Below, one piece after another: positions 9,243 through 20,279 of a stretch of DNA of 64,000 nt (position 1 is its first letter; each line of letters opens with the position of its first letter). Below the pieces are notes generated by a model. The model was given only the letters and a program-made list of their open reading frames with translations, was not told the origin of the DNA and searched no databases. The DNA comes from Siphonodentalium dalli. Taxonomy: Eukaryota > Mollusca > Scaphopoda > Gadilida > Siphonodentaliidae. The DNA lies in contig CP136064.1 in assembly GCA_032622095.1 (NCBI GenBank), forward strand, positions 132,439,129-132,503,128, written 5' to 3'. Position numbers and translations under genes: made by a program.

Positions 9243-12200
9243 TCATTAAATTTTGATATAACATCACGAGAACACTGGTCTAGATTTCACACACCTCTTG
9301 AACAATAATGCCCGCTGTGTCATTCCCGGAAATGACACATGACCTATTTTTGATTTCGTATGAAGAATTATCCTAGCTCATATTCATCGTGAAACATAAC
9401 ATTCTAGTATTTCGACATGTACGCGTCAGGGAAATAAAAACAATAACTAGCGTGCGACCGAGGCGTGCTGCATTGGCTGCTTGTAACAGCATACATGTAT
9501 CCGCTTCCTCGTGGTAACATACTAGCACGAGATCAGGAACTAACTATAAGCGAACTTCGCCATTGACGGACCGTATCACGTGACATTCGACCCCGTGGCA
9601 AACATAATTCAGTGATTTTGAAACAGCACTCGATCATTCGCGAAAAAATAGAAGCCTGTCAAGGAGTCTTTGTTGTCACCACCTGATAAATATTTGGCAT
9701 TGTCTGGTAATGTGTCATGGACACAGGATATGTGAAGCCTTGCCTGAATACCATGATTGTATTCTCGGGTTGCAGGAAACAGGTATAGCATAATGACTTA
9801 TTATGAAAAGAGGTGCAATGTATCATACTATGCAAAAACTTCAACAATCTACTAATATCGATGATGAACTACTTACATCCTGCTTTATGTGACAAGCCGA
9901 CATGTATTCAAGTCGATGAATTACGATAAATGTTCTCCTGTTGTAAAACGAGAACAATAACACCAAATACAGACTTCTGAAGCAACACATTTTTCGTGCA
10001 AACTATCAGGCAATAACTCACACCCATTCTGGAATGCCACGTCCTTATAACCCTATACAACTTGGGCTCAATATATAGCCACACCTTGTATGGCATATAT
10101 AACCATAGCCCTGTCTCTAGTGCGTGAGTTACATGTTTATGGTTATATGATAACAAAACTAGGCATAGTAACATGAGGTGTCCCTAAAGTATGCCCCTTT
10201 ACCTATATGCCCGTTTGAGTGTAATGTAAATAATGTTATAACATGGACGCAGAGTGGGAATAGTCAGCACCCAGATGCACAAGCATAAGAACGAATCTAT
10301 AACCAATGCTGAAGCAAGATTCGGGCGTAATCATGACCAATCTCATTGTCCCTTTCATGCCCGTCGGCTTCATAGCATAGATAAACACCATGCTACTATT
10401 ATAATCTTCGTATTGTTAACAAATTCAAATGATTTCAGTTGACCCAGAATATATACCCACAAGCTTGACAGAAACATAACAGCTAAATAGAGTAAAAAAC
10501 AATCCTGAAGTACTGAACCTTTTGACACGCAGTGTATCGGATCGCCCCGGTGGCCCGGTCCGTCCCCCAGCGCTAATATATAATCAAGCCATGGGCGTTC
10601 TGCTTGTCAACCTCAAGCTTGAACATAGGCATGGCTAAAATGACCCCGCAACAGAAGTACCGGTACTGAAAGCATAGTTACCATGCATGAGATATATGGG
10701 TGCATGGGATTATATGGGATTGGTTTTCCATGACGGCCATCGGTGGTCGCTTCGTGAGGGCCCGGAAGTCCTACACATCAACAACGCATTGACGGCACTT
10801 CATCCCTATCCAATTGTAGTTATGGAACTACTGCGATTTGCAACTGGCTACAATGATTCATGTGAATTGTTCTTATTTTGGCTGCCGACATGTCAGGATG
10901 TACTGGTGTATGAAATTAAATGCATGGAATAACCGAAGTAGTGCCAATTTTTACTTAACTGGCTACCCTGAGGATGAGCAGAGTTATTGGGCATTTTCGT
11001 CAATCAATTACTCATCACAATAAATGAGTTGAGACAAGATATTAGAGTTCTTTAGTTTGTGGAGGAGCACCAGTGAATGCATTTCTTAATGACTAATTCC
11101 CTTATCCGCATATGACGAACCCAGTTTAATTTATGTCGGTAAGATTGAAAATATTCGATGTTGCTGGCCGTTTTGGACGCCATCTTAAAACAATTATCAA
11201 ACATGAAGTGTCCGATGCTGTATGTATCGTAATTTGTGTCTAGTGTCAGAAAATGCGCCAGAAAATAACAAAATATCTCCCTAAAAACGTGAGTCTCACT
11301 CATCAGCCTTTGGTAGCCATATGTGACCAGTTGAAATATAAAAACAAATAAAAATATATAAAAATTCAAATACAAATTGAAAAAATATGAAATAGTTGAC
11401 AAAAAAGTGATCATGTGAGGTTTTATGAATTTACAAATTCTGGACCAGTATTCTCGGCTGATTTTTCCATACCCATATCAAAATTTAATGACAATGTTGT
11501 AAAATTTTGAGAAATTATTAAAATTACCAATTTTCATCTTATAACACGTTCAGACAAGGTTGTTTATCATTCCCCTTCATCAATCTCTACACTGTTCCAT
11601 TTTATGACACTAAAGCCTTCTTTGCATGCGGCAATCTAAGTGTAAACTATACACTTAATTTTTCTGAGAAAATTATATTTTAGGGGTGGGGTTAAGTTTA
11701 TGCTCACAGCGCATTTTCACAGAACTATAATTCGAATTCCATCATCCAAATTGTTTTGCTATGTCTTTGTGGCAATTTTTGAGATATGTTGCGCGATGTG
11801 TTTCACAAGTTATAGCCAATTAAATGTGACACTATTTTTCAAAATCCAAGTAATTTTTCGCAATTTCGAAATATTTATCGCATTTTTTTTTCGAACTAGC
11901 TTATACATTGGTCCAGTGTTGTATCTCATGTTGTATTATGGTGATCTATAATTAATATAAACAATGTCTTGTTCACTTTATAACCGCAGTCATTTTTGTA
12001 TACACTGACACTTGTACTCAATGAAATTTTTATTTTATTTTAGGGTTAGGAGTTGTCTTTCCTGAAAAAATATATTTTGGGACACATTCTGAAGCGGGAA
12101 ACAAGCAAAATAGGATGTGTTATATAATGATCTTCAATTTGATATATAAAAACCTTTGTTGGAGAGGGTGCAGCCAACTTCTAAACTAGAGGCTTTCTGA

Positions 12201-12288
12201 GAATTGGCCCACGGACTATGATTAGTGCTCTTACTAGTGGAACTACAACGTCTTTCTCTGTATATACGAATGACCTCTTTATTGTATA
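9243..12288. other. No recognisable gene in ~3 kb
   Basis: AT-rich, apparently low-copy sequence. Several 60-120 aa frames exist (e.g. 9908-10174 minus, 10687-10932 plus, 11052-11414 minus, 11700-11951 plus). None shows a domain I recognise, and amino-acid content follows base composition. Possible intron or intergenic DNA upstream of the UNC-93-like exon. No RNA gene seen. Confidence 0.35.
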
Positions 12289-13235
12289 CTAGCATGTTAG
12301 CTCGCCACTGGCGGCGTTGGTCCGAACCATGACATTTTGTTTGGCTTTTCAGTGAGTTAAATGTGCCTTTTTAATCAAGAGAAATTATGGTACCCGTCCC
12401 TAAAAGAGGTATGATTTAAGGTACATCGGGAGGAAAAAAATGACCCGATGAAAATTTCCCCCCATTCCTAGGAACGACAGACATAAGAATCACACAACAC
12501 GCATTTTTTAATGAGTTAATTCTGTCTTTTTAATCAAGAGGAATTATGATACCCGTCCCTAAAAGAGGTATGCCAACGATGTCGTTGTTGTTGGCATTGA
12601 CGGTTTGTGGGCCACCCGAAGATTCTCACATTGCCGTAAAGAGAAAATAGGATTGCGTGTATTTAGTAATTTTAACTAATTATTTTCTCGCCAACAATGT
12701 CGTTGTTGTTGGCATTCAAGGCTTGGGGTGACCCCACCTTTACGAAAGCAGTGGAAGTCACGTCAGATTCGGGGACGTATCACAATGCCTCGTATTAACT
12801 GAACTTTCGCCAGCCAGATAAGTCTGCGTGAGTTAGCACGAATTGAGCGGTGTAAGTTTATAGCTTTAAAATATGAATGTATCGAAAATAGACTAAGATT
12901 TTCAGCCATAATAAAAAGTGTATATATCAGAAATTGTAAATTCTATATTTTGGAAGGTATTAGCAAGTTTTGCTCAACGGGTTTAGCAGTTTGAAGTGAA
13001 TATGGATATACAAATATACATATACAGATATAACAAATGTAGAGTTACGCCTCTTGGATCGCGAGCGAATCGATAGCGAAACCCATTTATCCAAACGAAT
13101 GTCGCACCTTAAGGGTTAAGGAGTGCTCAGAGCTTGTCCAAAATGCGACGTCGACGATCCCCGTGTGTTTTTACACTTATATACGAAATGTGAGCTCGAT
13201 CCGCGTAGCCGTTTTCGATTCTATGAAGTATCCAC

Positions 13236-13318
<83 letters not shown>
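12289..13318 (-). mobile_element. Helitron-like unit B1 (3' type I)
   Basis: On the minus strand it ends at CTAG (12292-12289), preceded by a GCCGCCAGTGGCG hairpin that marks type I ends. The body matches units at 59062-60117 and 60822-61981: GTTAATTCTGTCTTTTTAAT, a GTACCCGTCCCTAAAAGAGG block and the near-palindrome GCCAACGATGTCGTTGTTG. The 5' side dissolves into a long TA/CA microsatellite (13239-13318) where B2 begins in the other orientation, so the usual TCTA...TTTTG start is missing. Confidence 0.65.
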
Positions 13319-13322
<4 letters not shown>

Positions 13323-13868
13323 ATATATATTTTGAAGACCTCTGTCTGTATGTATGTTTGTTTGTTTGTCTGTTTGTCTGTCTGTCATTTATACAAATCT
13401 ACGATTCTCGACCGATCGGGACGAAACTTGGTACGTGTGTGTAGTTTGACCAGGCGGTGAACGTTGTCGTATTGGCGAGCCCGTGCGGCGCCCGCTTCGC
13501 GCATGCGCAGACGAGATCTCGGAAACGGGTGGAGCTATCGACTTGAAATTTGCTATGTGAATGTATCTTGCCCCGGATACGAATTTTATCGGGTCGCCGA
13601 GCCCGTGCGACACCAGCTTCGCGCATGCGCAGACGAGATCTCGGAAACGGGTGGAGCTATCGACTTGAAATTTGCTATGTGAATGTATCTTGCCCCGGAT
13701 ACGAATTTTATCGTGTCGCCGAGTCCGTGCGACGCCAGTTTCGCGCATGCGCAGACCAGATCTCGGAAACGGGTAGAGCTATCGACTTGAAATCGTCGGG
13801 CTGGGTAGAGCTATCGACTTGAAATTTGGTTTTTGAATAGCCCGGACAACGTCGGGCTCATCGGCTAG
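13319..13868 (+). mobile_element. Helitron-like unit B2 (3' type III, 122-bp monomers)
   Basis: It starts TCTCATATATATTTTGAAGA with a TCTGTCTG tract and ends in the hairpin CCCGGACAACGTCGGGCTC followed by ATCGG and CTAG (13865-13868). The body is 122-bp tandem monomers (GAGATCTCGGAAACGGGT, then ATCGACTTGAAATTTG, then TTTTATCG-GGTCGCCGAG), each with GCGCATGCGC. Its start and body reappear in inverse orientation in B7. Frames crossing it (13389-13822) are artefacts. Confidence 0.75.
13499..13752. promoter_or_regulatory. Three NRF1-like palindromes at exact 122-bp spacing
   Basis: GCGCATGCGC occurs at 13499, 13621 and 13743. The consensus of NRF1/P3A2-type factors is (T/C)GCGCA(T/C)GCGC(A/G). 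Activity is not shown by sequence; the sites are part of the Helitron monomer. Confidence 0.4.
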
Positions 13869-14619
13869 TCTATTATATATTTTGGAAGATCTGTGTGTGT
13901 GTGTGCGTGTGTGTCTGTGTGTGTGTCTGTCTGTTTCCAATGGACTCGAAAACGGCCGAGCCGATTTCGATGAAACGTGGTACGTGGGGGTATTTTCGGC
14001 CGGTGAGTGACATAGGCCTATTAATTTGCCCGTGCGACGTGACATTGACCTTGAAATCGGGTCATTTCAAGGTCAAACGCACGAATATCACGGGATTTCG
14101 ATGAAACTTGGTATGTGGGGGTATTTTCGGCCGGGCAGTGCCATAGGCCTATTAATTTGCCCGTGCGACGTGACCTTGACCTTGACATCGGGTCATTTCA
14201 AGGTCAAACGCCCGAATATCACGGGATTTTGATGAAACTTGGTATGTGGGGGTACTTTCGTATTGGGAGTCTCATAAGCATATTCATTTGCCTGTGCGAC
14301 GTGACCTTGACCTTCAAATCGGGTCAATTCAAGGTCAAATCGCGAATTTTGATGGGATTTCGACGAAATTTGATACGTAGGGTTACTTTTGTCCACTGAG
14401 TGTATTGGACGGGTCGAGTCCCGACCTGACCTTGACCTTCAAAATGATCAGTTCGAGGTCAAATCGGGTAAAACTGGATGGATTTCGACGGGTACATTTG
14501 TCGGGTACTTTTGTCCGGGCAGTGTTTTGGACGGGTCAAATCGTTACCCCACCTGACCTTGACCTTCAAAATGGTCAATTCAAGGTCAAAGCCCGGACGA
14601 AGTCGGGTCCACCTTCTAG
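13869..14619 (+). mobile_element. Helitron-like unit B3 (AGGTCA-rich body)
   Basis: It starts TCTATTATATATTTTGGAAG directly after the CTAG of B2 and ends with CCCGGACGAAGTCGGG, TCCACCTT, CTAG (14616-14619). The body has five degenerate repeats of about 125-131 bp (TGACC(T/A)TTGACC-type motifs near 14040, 14171, 14302, 14427 and 14554) and a TG microsatellite near the start. Same family as the solitary copy at 5041-5682. Confidence 0.78.
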
Positions 14620-15252
14620 TCTATTATATATTTTGGAAGATCTGTCTGTGTGTGTGTGTGTCTGTGTGTGTCTGTCTGTTTCCAATGGACTCGAAAACGG
14701 CCGAGCCGATTTCGATGAAACTTGGTACGTGGGGGTATTTTTCTGCCGGGGAGGGACATAGGCCTATTAATTTGCCCGTGCGACGTGACCTTGACCTTGA
14801 AATCGGGTCATTTCAAGGTCAAATGCCCGAATATCACGGGATTTTGATGAAACTTGGTATGTGGTGGTACTTTCGTATGGGGAGTCTCATAAGCATATTC
14901 ATTTGCCCGTGTGACCTTGTCCTTGAAATCGGGTCAATTCAAGGTCAAATCGCGAATTTTGATGGGATTTCCACGAAAGTTGATACATAGGGTTACTTTT
15001 GTCCACTGAGTGTTTTGGAACCCGACCTGACCTCGACCTTCAAAATGATCAATTGAAGGTCAAATCGGGTAAAACCGGATGTATTTCGACGGGCACGTTT
15101 GTCTGGTACTTTTGTCCGGGCAGTGTTTTGGACTGGTCATATCGTGACCCAACTTGACCTTGACCTTCAAAATGGACAATTCAAGGTCAAATCGCGCAAT
15201 TCGACGAAACGCAGAGGGGAAACAGCCCGGACGATGTCGGGTCCACCTGCTA
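14620..15252 (+). mobile_element. Helitron-like unit B4, 3' end clipped by one base
   Basis: It begins TCTATTATATATTTTGGAAG immediately after B3. It ends GTCGGGTCCACCTGCTA, lacking the last G of CTAG, and passes at 15253 directly into inverted sequence. AGGTCA-rich body as in B3. The lost terminal base at the inversion point suggests that the orientation switch arose at a Helitron 3' terminus. Confidence 0.75.
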
Positions 15253-15770
15253 CAAAAGTACCCGACAAAAGTACCCGTCGAAATCCATCAGGTTTTACCC
15301 GATTTGACCTTGAATTGACCATTTTGAAGGTCAAGGTCAGGTCGGGGTCACGATTTGACCCGTCCAAAACACTCAGTGGACAAAAGTAACCCTACGTATA
15401 ACATTTTGTCGAAATCCCATCAAAATTCGCGATTCGACCTTGAATTGACCCGATTTCAAGGTCAATGTCACGTCGCTCGGGCAAACGAATAGGCTTACGA
15501 CACTCCCCATACGAAAGTATCCCTAGACACTAATTTTCATCGAAATCCCGTGATACTCGGGCGTTTGACCTTGAAATGACCCGATTTCAAGGTCAAGGTC
15601 ACGTCGCACGGGCAATTTAACAGGCCCATGCCACTTCCCGGCCGAAAGTACCCCCACATACCAAGTTTCGTCGAAATCGGCTCTGCCGTTTTCGAGTCCA
15701 TCGCGAACACACACACACACACACACCCTCCCTCAGACACACACACATATTTCCCAAAATATATAATAGA
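15253..15770 (-). mobile_element. Helitron-like unit B5, 3' truncated, inverted relative to B4
   Basis: On the minus strand it starts TCTATTATATATTTTGGGAA (15770 leftward), with a CA/TG tract, and carries the AGGTCA-rich body. It stops inside the body at ACTTTTG (15253), without hairpin or CTAG. It abuts B4 tail to tail. Confidence 0.72.
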
Positions 15771-16201
15771 CTAGCTGATGTGCCCGACATTGTCCGGGCT
15801 ATTAAAAATATATATAAGAACAATTTGTACCCGGTAGCTCCACCCGTTTCAATAAGAACAATTTGTACCCGGTAGCTCCACCCATTTCCGAGATCTCGTC
15901 TGCGCATGCGCGAAGCTGGCGTCGCACGGGCTCGGCGACCCGATAAAATTTGTACCCGGCGCAAGATACATTCACATAGCAAATTTCAAGTCGATAGCTC
16001 CACCCGTTTCCGAGATCTCGTCTGCGCATGCGCTGCACGGGCGTCGCACGGGCTCGCCAATACGACAACGACCACCGCCTGGTCAAACTACACACACGTA
16101 CCAAGTTTCGTCCCGATCGGTCGAGAATTGTAGATTTGTATTAAGGACAGACATACAGACAGACAGACATACAGACAGATTGTATCAAAATATATAGTAG
16201 A
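15771..16201 (-). mobile_element. Helitron-like unit B6 (3' type III variant)
   Basis: The minus-strand 3' end is CTAG at 15774-15771 with a CCCGGACAATGTCGGGC hairpin; the 5' end TCTACTATATATTTTGATAC is at 16201. The body has two 122-bp monomers with GCGCATGCGC at 15902 and 16024. A short block (ACAATTTGTACCCGGTAGCT) is duplicated near the 3' end. Confidence 0.75.
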
Positions 16202-16711
16202 CTAGCCGATGAGCCCGACGTTGTCCGGGCTATTCAAAAACCAAATTTCAAGTCGATAGCTCTACCCGTTTCCGAGATCTGGTCTGCGCATGCGCGAAGC
16301 TGGCGTCGCATGGGCTCGGCGACCCGATAAAATTCGTATCCGGGGCAAGATACATTCACATACCAAATTTCAAGTCGATAGCTCCACCCGTTTCCGAGAT
16401 CTCGTCTGCGCATGCGCTAAGCTGGCGTCGCACGGGCTCGGCGACCCGATAAAATTCGTATCCGGGGCAAGATACATTCACATAGCAAATTTCAAGTCGA
16501 TAGCTCCACCCGTTTCCGAGATCTCGTCTGCGCATGCGCGAAGCGGGCGCCACGCGGGCTCGCCAATACGACAACGACGACCGCCTGGTCAAACTACACA
16601 CACGTACCAAGTTTCGTCCCGATCGGTCGAGAATCGTAGATTTGTATCAATGACAGACAAACATACAGACAGACAGACAGACAAACAGAGGTCTTCAAAA
16701 TATATATGAGA
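16202..16711 (-). mobile_element. Helitron-like unit B7 (3' type III)
   Basis: The minus-strand 3' CTAG is at 16205-16202 with a CCCGGACAACGTCGGGC hairpin; the 5' end TCTCATATATATTTTGAAGA is at 16711. Three 122-bp monomers carry GCGCATGCGC at 16286, 16408 and 16530. Near-identical to B2 read in reverse, making it the outer arm of the inverted cluster. Confidence 0.78.
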
Positions 16712-17411
16712 TATATAATGATTGATTAATTTATTCATGTTTATTTAATTTGTCGCGTCTTCGCATTTTATGGACAGGACAGAAGGTGGTACATTTAAAT
16801 GCGACTTAGGGTGAACACCCGTAACGTTCAAACAACAAATGCTGAGAGTTCGACATAGCGCCTCCAAATTAAGTTTGTGTGAAGAACAATGAATCTCGTA
16901 AACGCTGAAGTGTCCTCAACTTGCTCAAGAAATGTTAATATATCACGTGGAAGATGTGTGAGATGAAGCAATAAAAGGTCGCTGTTGCGGAGACTCGTGG
17001 CCCATACGAATAACGGTATGCCGTACAGAATGCGGTATAAAATTTCACACAAAAATCATAATTAGAATTCTAGTCATATTTCAAGAAGAAATGCAAACAG
17101 ACAAACAAACACAATTGAGTTATATTAGTAAAGATAATGGTATTACCTGTGCATATTCGAAGACATTTGACCGACGTTTGGTCTGGAAGGTCTAGCTAAA
17201 CGATATAAAACAGATAACTTCGGTCTCGAACATCTACTCTTCTTTTAAACACACGGGTTGGAGAACACTAATTTACATCGATGTGGCATTTCGTACATCG
17301 TTGTCATCATAATCGTTATGGACTGGGGACATCAACTCAGATTGTTATTGTTTATATATCACTCATTATCTGCGGTTGTGAACACTAATAAGATAACATT
17401 TCATTCCTCAG
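16712..17411. other. Probable intron of the UNC-93-like gene
   Basis: AT-rich sequence between the Helitron cluster and the exon acceptor. The stretch before the acceptor is only weakly pyrimidine-rich (TTTCATTCCTCAG ends at 17411). No other exon with UNC-93 similarity was found here, so the previous exon lies in unrecognised sequence or outside the window. Confidence 0.4.
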
Positions 17412-17679
17412 TCATATGTCAACTGCACGCTGGGAGTTCGTAATATCGGACCGTTGTTGGTTTGCTTTGGAGTTGTCAGCGCTGTGAGTTCCATCACCAT
17501 AGGGTGTATAGCTGAACACATCAAGAGATTTGCCTTCATTACGGCTGGAGCAACTTTCAACGTTGGACTCCTCATCGTTCTATGGCTGTGGCGACCTCTT
17601 CCGGGAGATATTCCCAACTTCTACGTTGTTGCTGCTTGCCTTGGGCTGTGCGATGCCATATGGCAGACGCAAACATATA
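17412..17679 (+). CDS. UNC-93-like (UNC93A-type) membrane protein, single internal exon
   Basis: After a CAG acceptor (17409-17411) an 89-codon phase-0 frame runs to a GTAAGTA donor at 17680, leaving one extra base (phase 1). The translation begins SYVNCTLGVRNIGPLLVCFG, contains two hydrophobic segments, a short charged cytosolic loop (EHIKRF) between them, the WRPLPGD loop, and ends GLCDAIWQTQTY. The order S-Y-V-x-C-x-L-G, VCFG, WRP and D-A-x-W-Q-T-Q is characteristic of the UNC93A branch of the major facilitator superfamily, C-terminal half. UNC93 proteins are multi-pass membrane proteins; UNC93B1 guides Toll-like receptors, while UNC93A function is poorly known. Neighbouring exons are not visible. 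No frameshift or stop, both splice sites good, so it is probably a real exon, although a pseudogene cannot be excluded from one exon. Confidence 0.85.
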
Positions 17680-17930
17680 GTAAGTATTTCCAAACTGATA
17701 TAATAATTCGATTAACGTCCCCATGCATGCACCGTGCAAATCCTTACGCACACGTTTTGGAAATATAATTGACTTGTAGCCCAATCAAAATATGACAAAT
17801 GTGGGGGAAAAGTGTGCTCCTTGCTTCGCGACAATCTATGCGGCGAAATGGGAGAGAAAAGCTTTTTTCCAGTGTGACCAGAATTTATGTATTTCCGTTT
17901 TCTTGATGAGATATTTTTATATGGACTCAT
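17680..17930. other. Start of the following intron
   Basis: It begins with a strong donor GTAAGTATT. No further UNC-93-like exon was found before the Penelope-like remnant. Confidence 0.5.
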
Positions 17931-18655
17931 TCTATAGAGCAGAATTAGATATTTTCAGATAATGACAACATAAAATTAGAACCTACAGCCTCAAATTCAT
18001 CAGTCAATTTTCTAGATGTAACTATTTTTAAGGGCCGCCTTTTCCGTGAACAGGAAAACTGATACTCATGCCTTGTTACATAAAAGCTCATTTCAACATG
18101 ATCTTAATGAAGCTTGTAACATTCTCTTTCAATCTCCCATTATTCATCGAAGCTACTCAATACGCTAACGAAGACAAATTAAACACTAGCTTTCAAACTG
18201 CACCCGAACGGCCACGTCTTCTCGAACGGAAAGATCACTTACTCTAAAACGAAGCGTTGCGCCATGAACACCAGACAATATGTTCAGACAGGAATTTCTT
18301 TCAGAGCGAAACTATTCGCGTTCAATATTGGATCACTCATCAATTGGATTGCTACACTGCAAATGTAATTTATCGTATAATCTGTCAGTTTTGCAGATTC
18401 CAATATGAAGGTTAGACCAAAAATGAACTAATAGTCCGCATGAGGTTACATCTGCCAGACATCAAACTTAAGTTGGACAGGCCAGTTGTCAACCATTTCA
18501 GTTCATCGGGACATAACGTTATCACTGACTTTCGTTTCATGCTCATAGAGATAGTACCTCTCTGTGAAACAGAAGAGGACACCAAATCGATGAGTCTGCA
18601 GCAAAAAGAAGTTTGGACATCCACAGTCAAAACCACAACCCCTTATGGAATGTAA
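17931..18655 (+). pseudogene. Penelope-like retroelement remnant (RT end plus GIY-YIG-type domain)
   Basis: Translation in changing frames gives SSVNFLDVTIFKGRLF near 18000-18045, then TDTHALLHKSSFQ near 18059-18100, blocks found near the C-terminal side of Penelope-like reverse transcriptases. From 18362 one frame gives NVIYRIICQFCRFQYEG, an in-frame TAG at 18413, then TKNELIVRMRLHLPDIKL and a tail ending KEVWTSTVKTTTPYGM at 18652. This matches a GIY-YIG endonuclease-like segment (NVIY...QY.G.T...LR.R...H...I). Frameshifts and stops make it inactive. It lies in the intron after the UNC-93-like exon, same strand. Confidence 0.72.
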
Positions 18656-20270
18656 TCGCATTTAAGAAAAATCAGAATCTTAAAGATAAGCCAGTCAAAG
18701 CTAAACTTAGTTAATTCAGTATCTAGTTTTCATCTTCTTTTTTTTCTATCTTTCTCACGATGGTTTACTTCGTCGTGTTGACAATTCGGTTTTCAGTGTG
18801 AATGCCCTATTAATTACACGTTGGGCGAACAAACTTGTTTCTCTGGCAGTTTTCATTTTAAACCCTTCGGACGTCGCATCGGTTTAAGAGAGATGTCTGA
18901 TAACTAATTATATTTACCCGCGATTATTTCAGTCCTCGTCAGGGGGATCTGGGGAAAAAATGCAGACACGAGGCTAAAACAAAAACAATTTCCTACCTCA
19001 AGGTACCCACCACCTCCCTACTTGTAAAAACAATATTTTTTCCTCGGCAAAACTATCCCATAATTGACACTTTTAAATGCTTTTTTACTAATTTTTTATT
19101 GGGAAAACCATCCCAAATGTATTCCTTGTTCACTTTTGTTTCCAATCCTGTTCCACTATCTATTTTACAAGTCATTAAAATTGACTAAATATATGTGCCA
19201 TCCTACCATATCATTTAGTCTTCCCTATTATTATTGACTATTGATAAAAATAAATGGCGTGAAACAATTCTATCCCAAAAACATAGGTAATGTACTTTAT
19301 TCTCCGAAACAAACTATATGTATAAACCTGCCTAAATACCAAATATAACCCCATGCAACAGCATGCAACATAATTTTGAGCGTGATGTTGTTGTAAAATC
19401 CACTGTTAAAACCATGTGACTTCTAGGTCCATGCGCATTGTAAGCAATGTGGTGACTGATCTTGGGTCCAGAGCCAGTCAATATGCTATAAACTATGGTT
19501 TGGTGTCTGGAAGGATGAGATATCACTACATGTGTTAATGGTTGTGTAGTACGCATGTCGCTCACACAGGGCTAATCGTTCTTTGGGACTAAAGCCATAT
19601 TTTACTAATGACATTCCATGACAATGACAACTGAGTCAGGTATATTCCTTTATTATTAATTTAAAAAAAATTATCGCCACTTAAAAATATATAAGATAAC
19701 GTTAGGAAACCTTATGAAACCTATCTATTATACAGGTGTCACTTCGAATCATGCTGCATGCATCTTTCGCAGCAAAAAAAAACAACAGTCAAAATCAAAT
19801 TTTAGTTCTGACACTTAATTTTATAGATTCTCGAATGATGCGTCTTTCAGAACCAAATCTCAGAAGCAATGGCTCTGAAACTGTGTCCCGTATTTGGAAC
19901 CATTAGATTCTGAACACTAAATTTGTTTCAACATAGAAAAAGAAAATGCAACCAAATAATTCCTTTGCCCATTTGGGTCCACCAAATGTCTTCTAGGAAA
20001 CAATTCCTGCCGTGATAATATTCTATAATTATAAGCACGTTTGGGGGTGTCGTTGTTTCGGAATGTTCTATTAGATCGTAAATACTTTATACTTTATATA
20101 TGTTGGTACGTCATACAATTGACATCACACGTTGTTGGTTCACTGAATAGAACCCGAAGACGTTCTGATGTCTGAAGGAAATGTCGAATTATATCTCTAA
20201 AGTTAATGTTTCATACTGTATTTCTCCTATTTGTGATACGAGCAATAAGTTATCCCCACAGCAATACAAT
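18656..20270. other. No recognisable gene; intronic or intergenic
   Basis: AT-rich. Around 19730-20000 there are interspersed (A)GAACCA / TGGTTCT-type words like those in the repeats at 23721 and 25065, suggesting a diverged copy of that family. No exon continuing UNC-93 was seen. Confidence 0.3.
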
Positions 20271-20279
20271 GATTGGAGT
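20271..20279. repeat. Left target-site duplication GATTGGAGT
   Basis: Identical to 22530-22538 and immediately outside the left TIR. Confidence 0.8.

Noticed and set aside
10687-10932. 81-aa frame starting MRYMGAWDYMGLVFHDG
   Set aside because: No homologue recognised, no splice or promoter context.
11052-11414. 120-aa minus-strand frame with hydrophobic N-terminal part
   Set aside because: Phe/Ile/Leu/Tyr bias follows AT-rich DNA; no family resemblance or neighbouring exon.
13123-13444. Frames with IYIYIYI and THTHTH runs
   Set aside because: Translations of TA/CA microsatellites.
13389-16709. Families of similar predicted proteins (ARRPDKIRIRGKIHSHSKFQ, FDETWYVGVLSAGKWHG and the like) on both strands, recurring at 44.5-60 kb
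   Set aside because: They are translations of the Helitron repeats in several frames and both strands, crossing unit junctions; no codon-level constraint is apparent.
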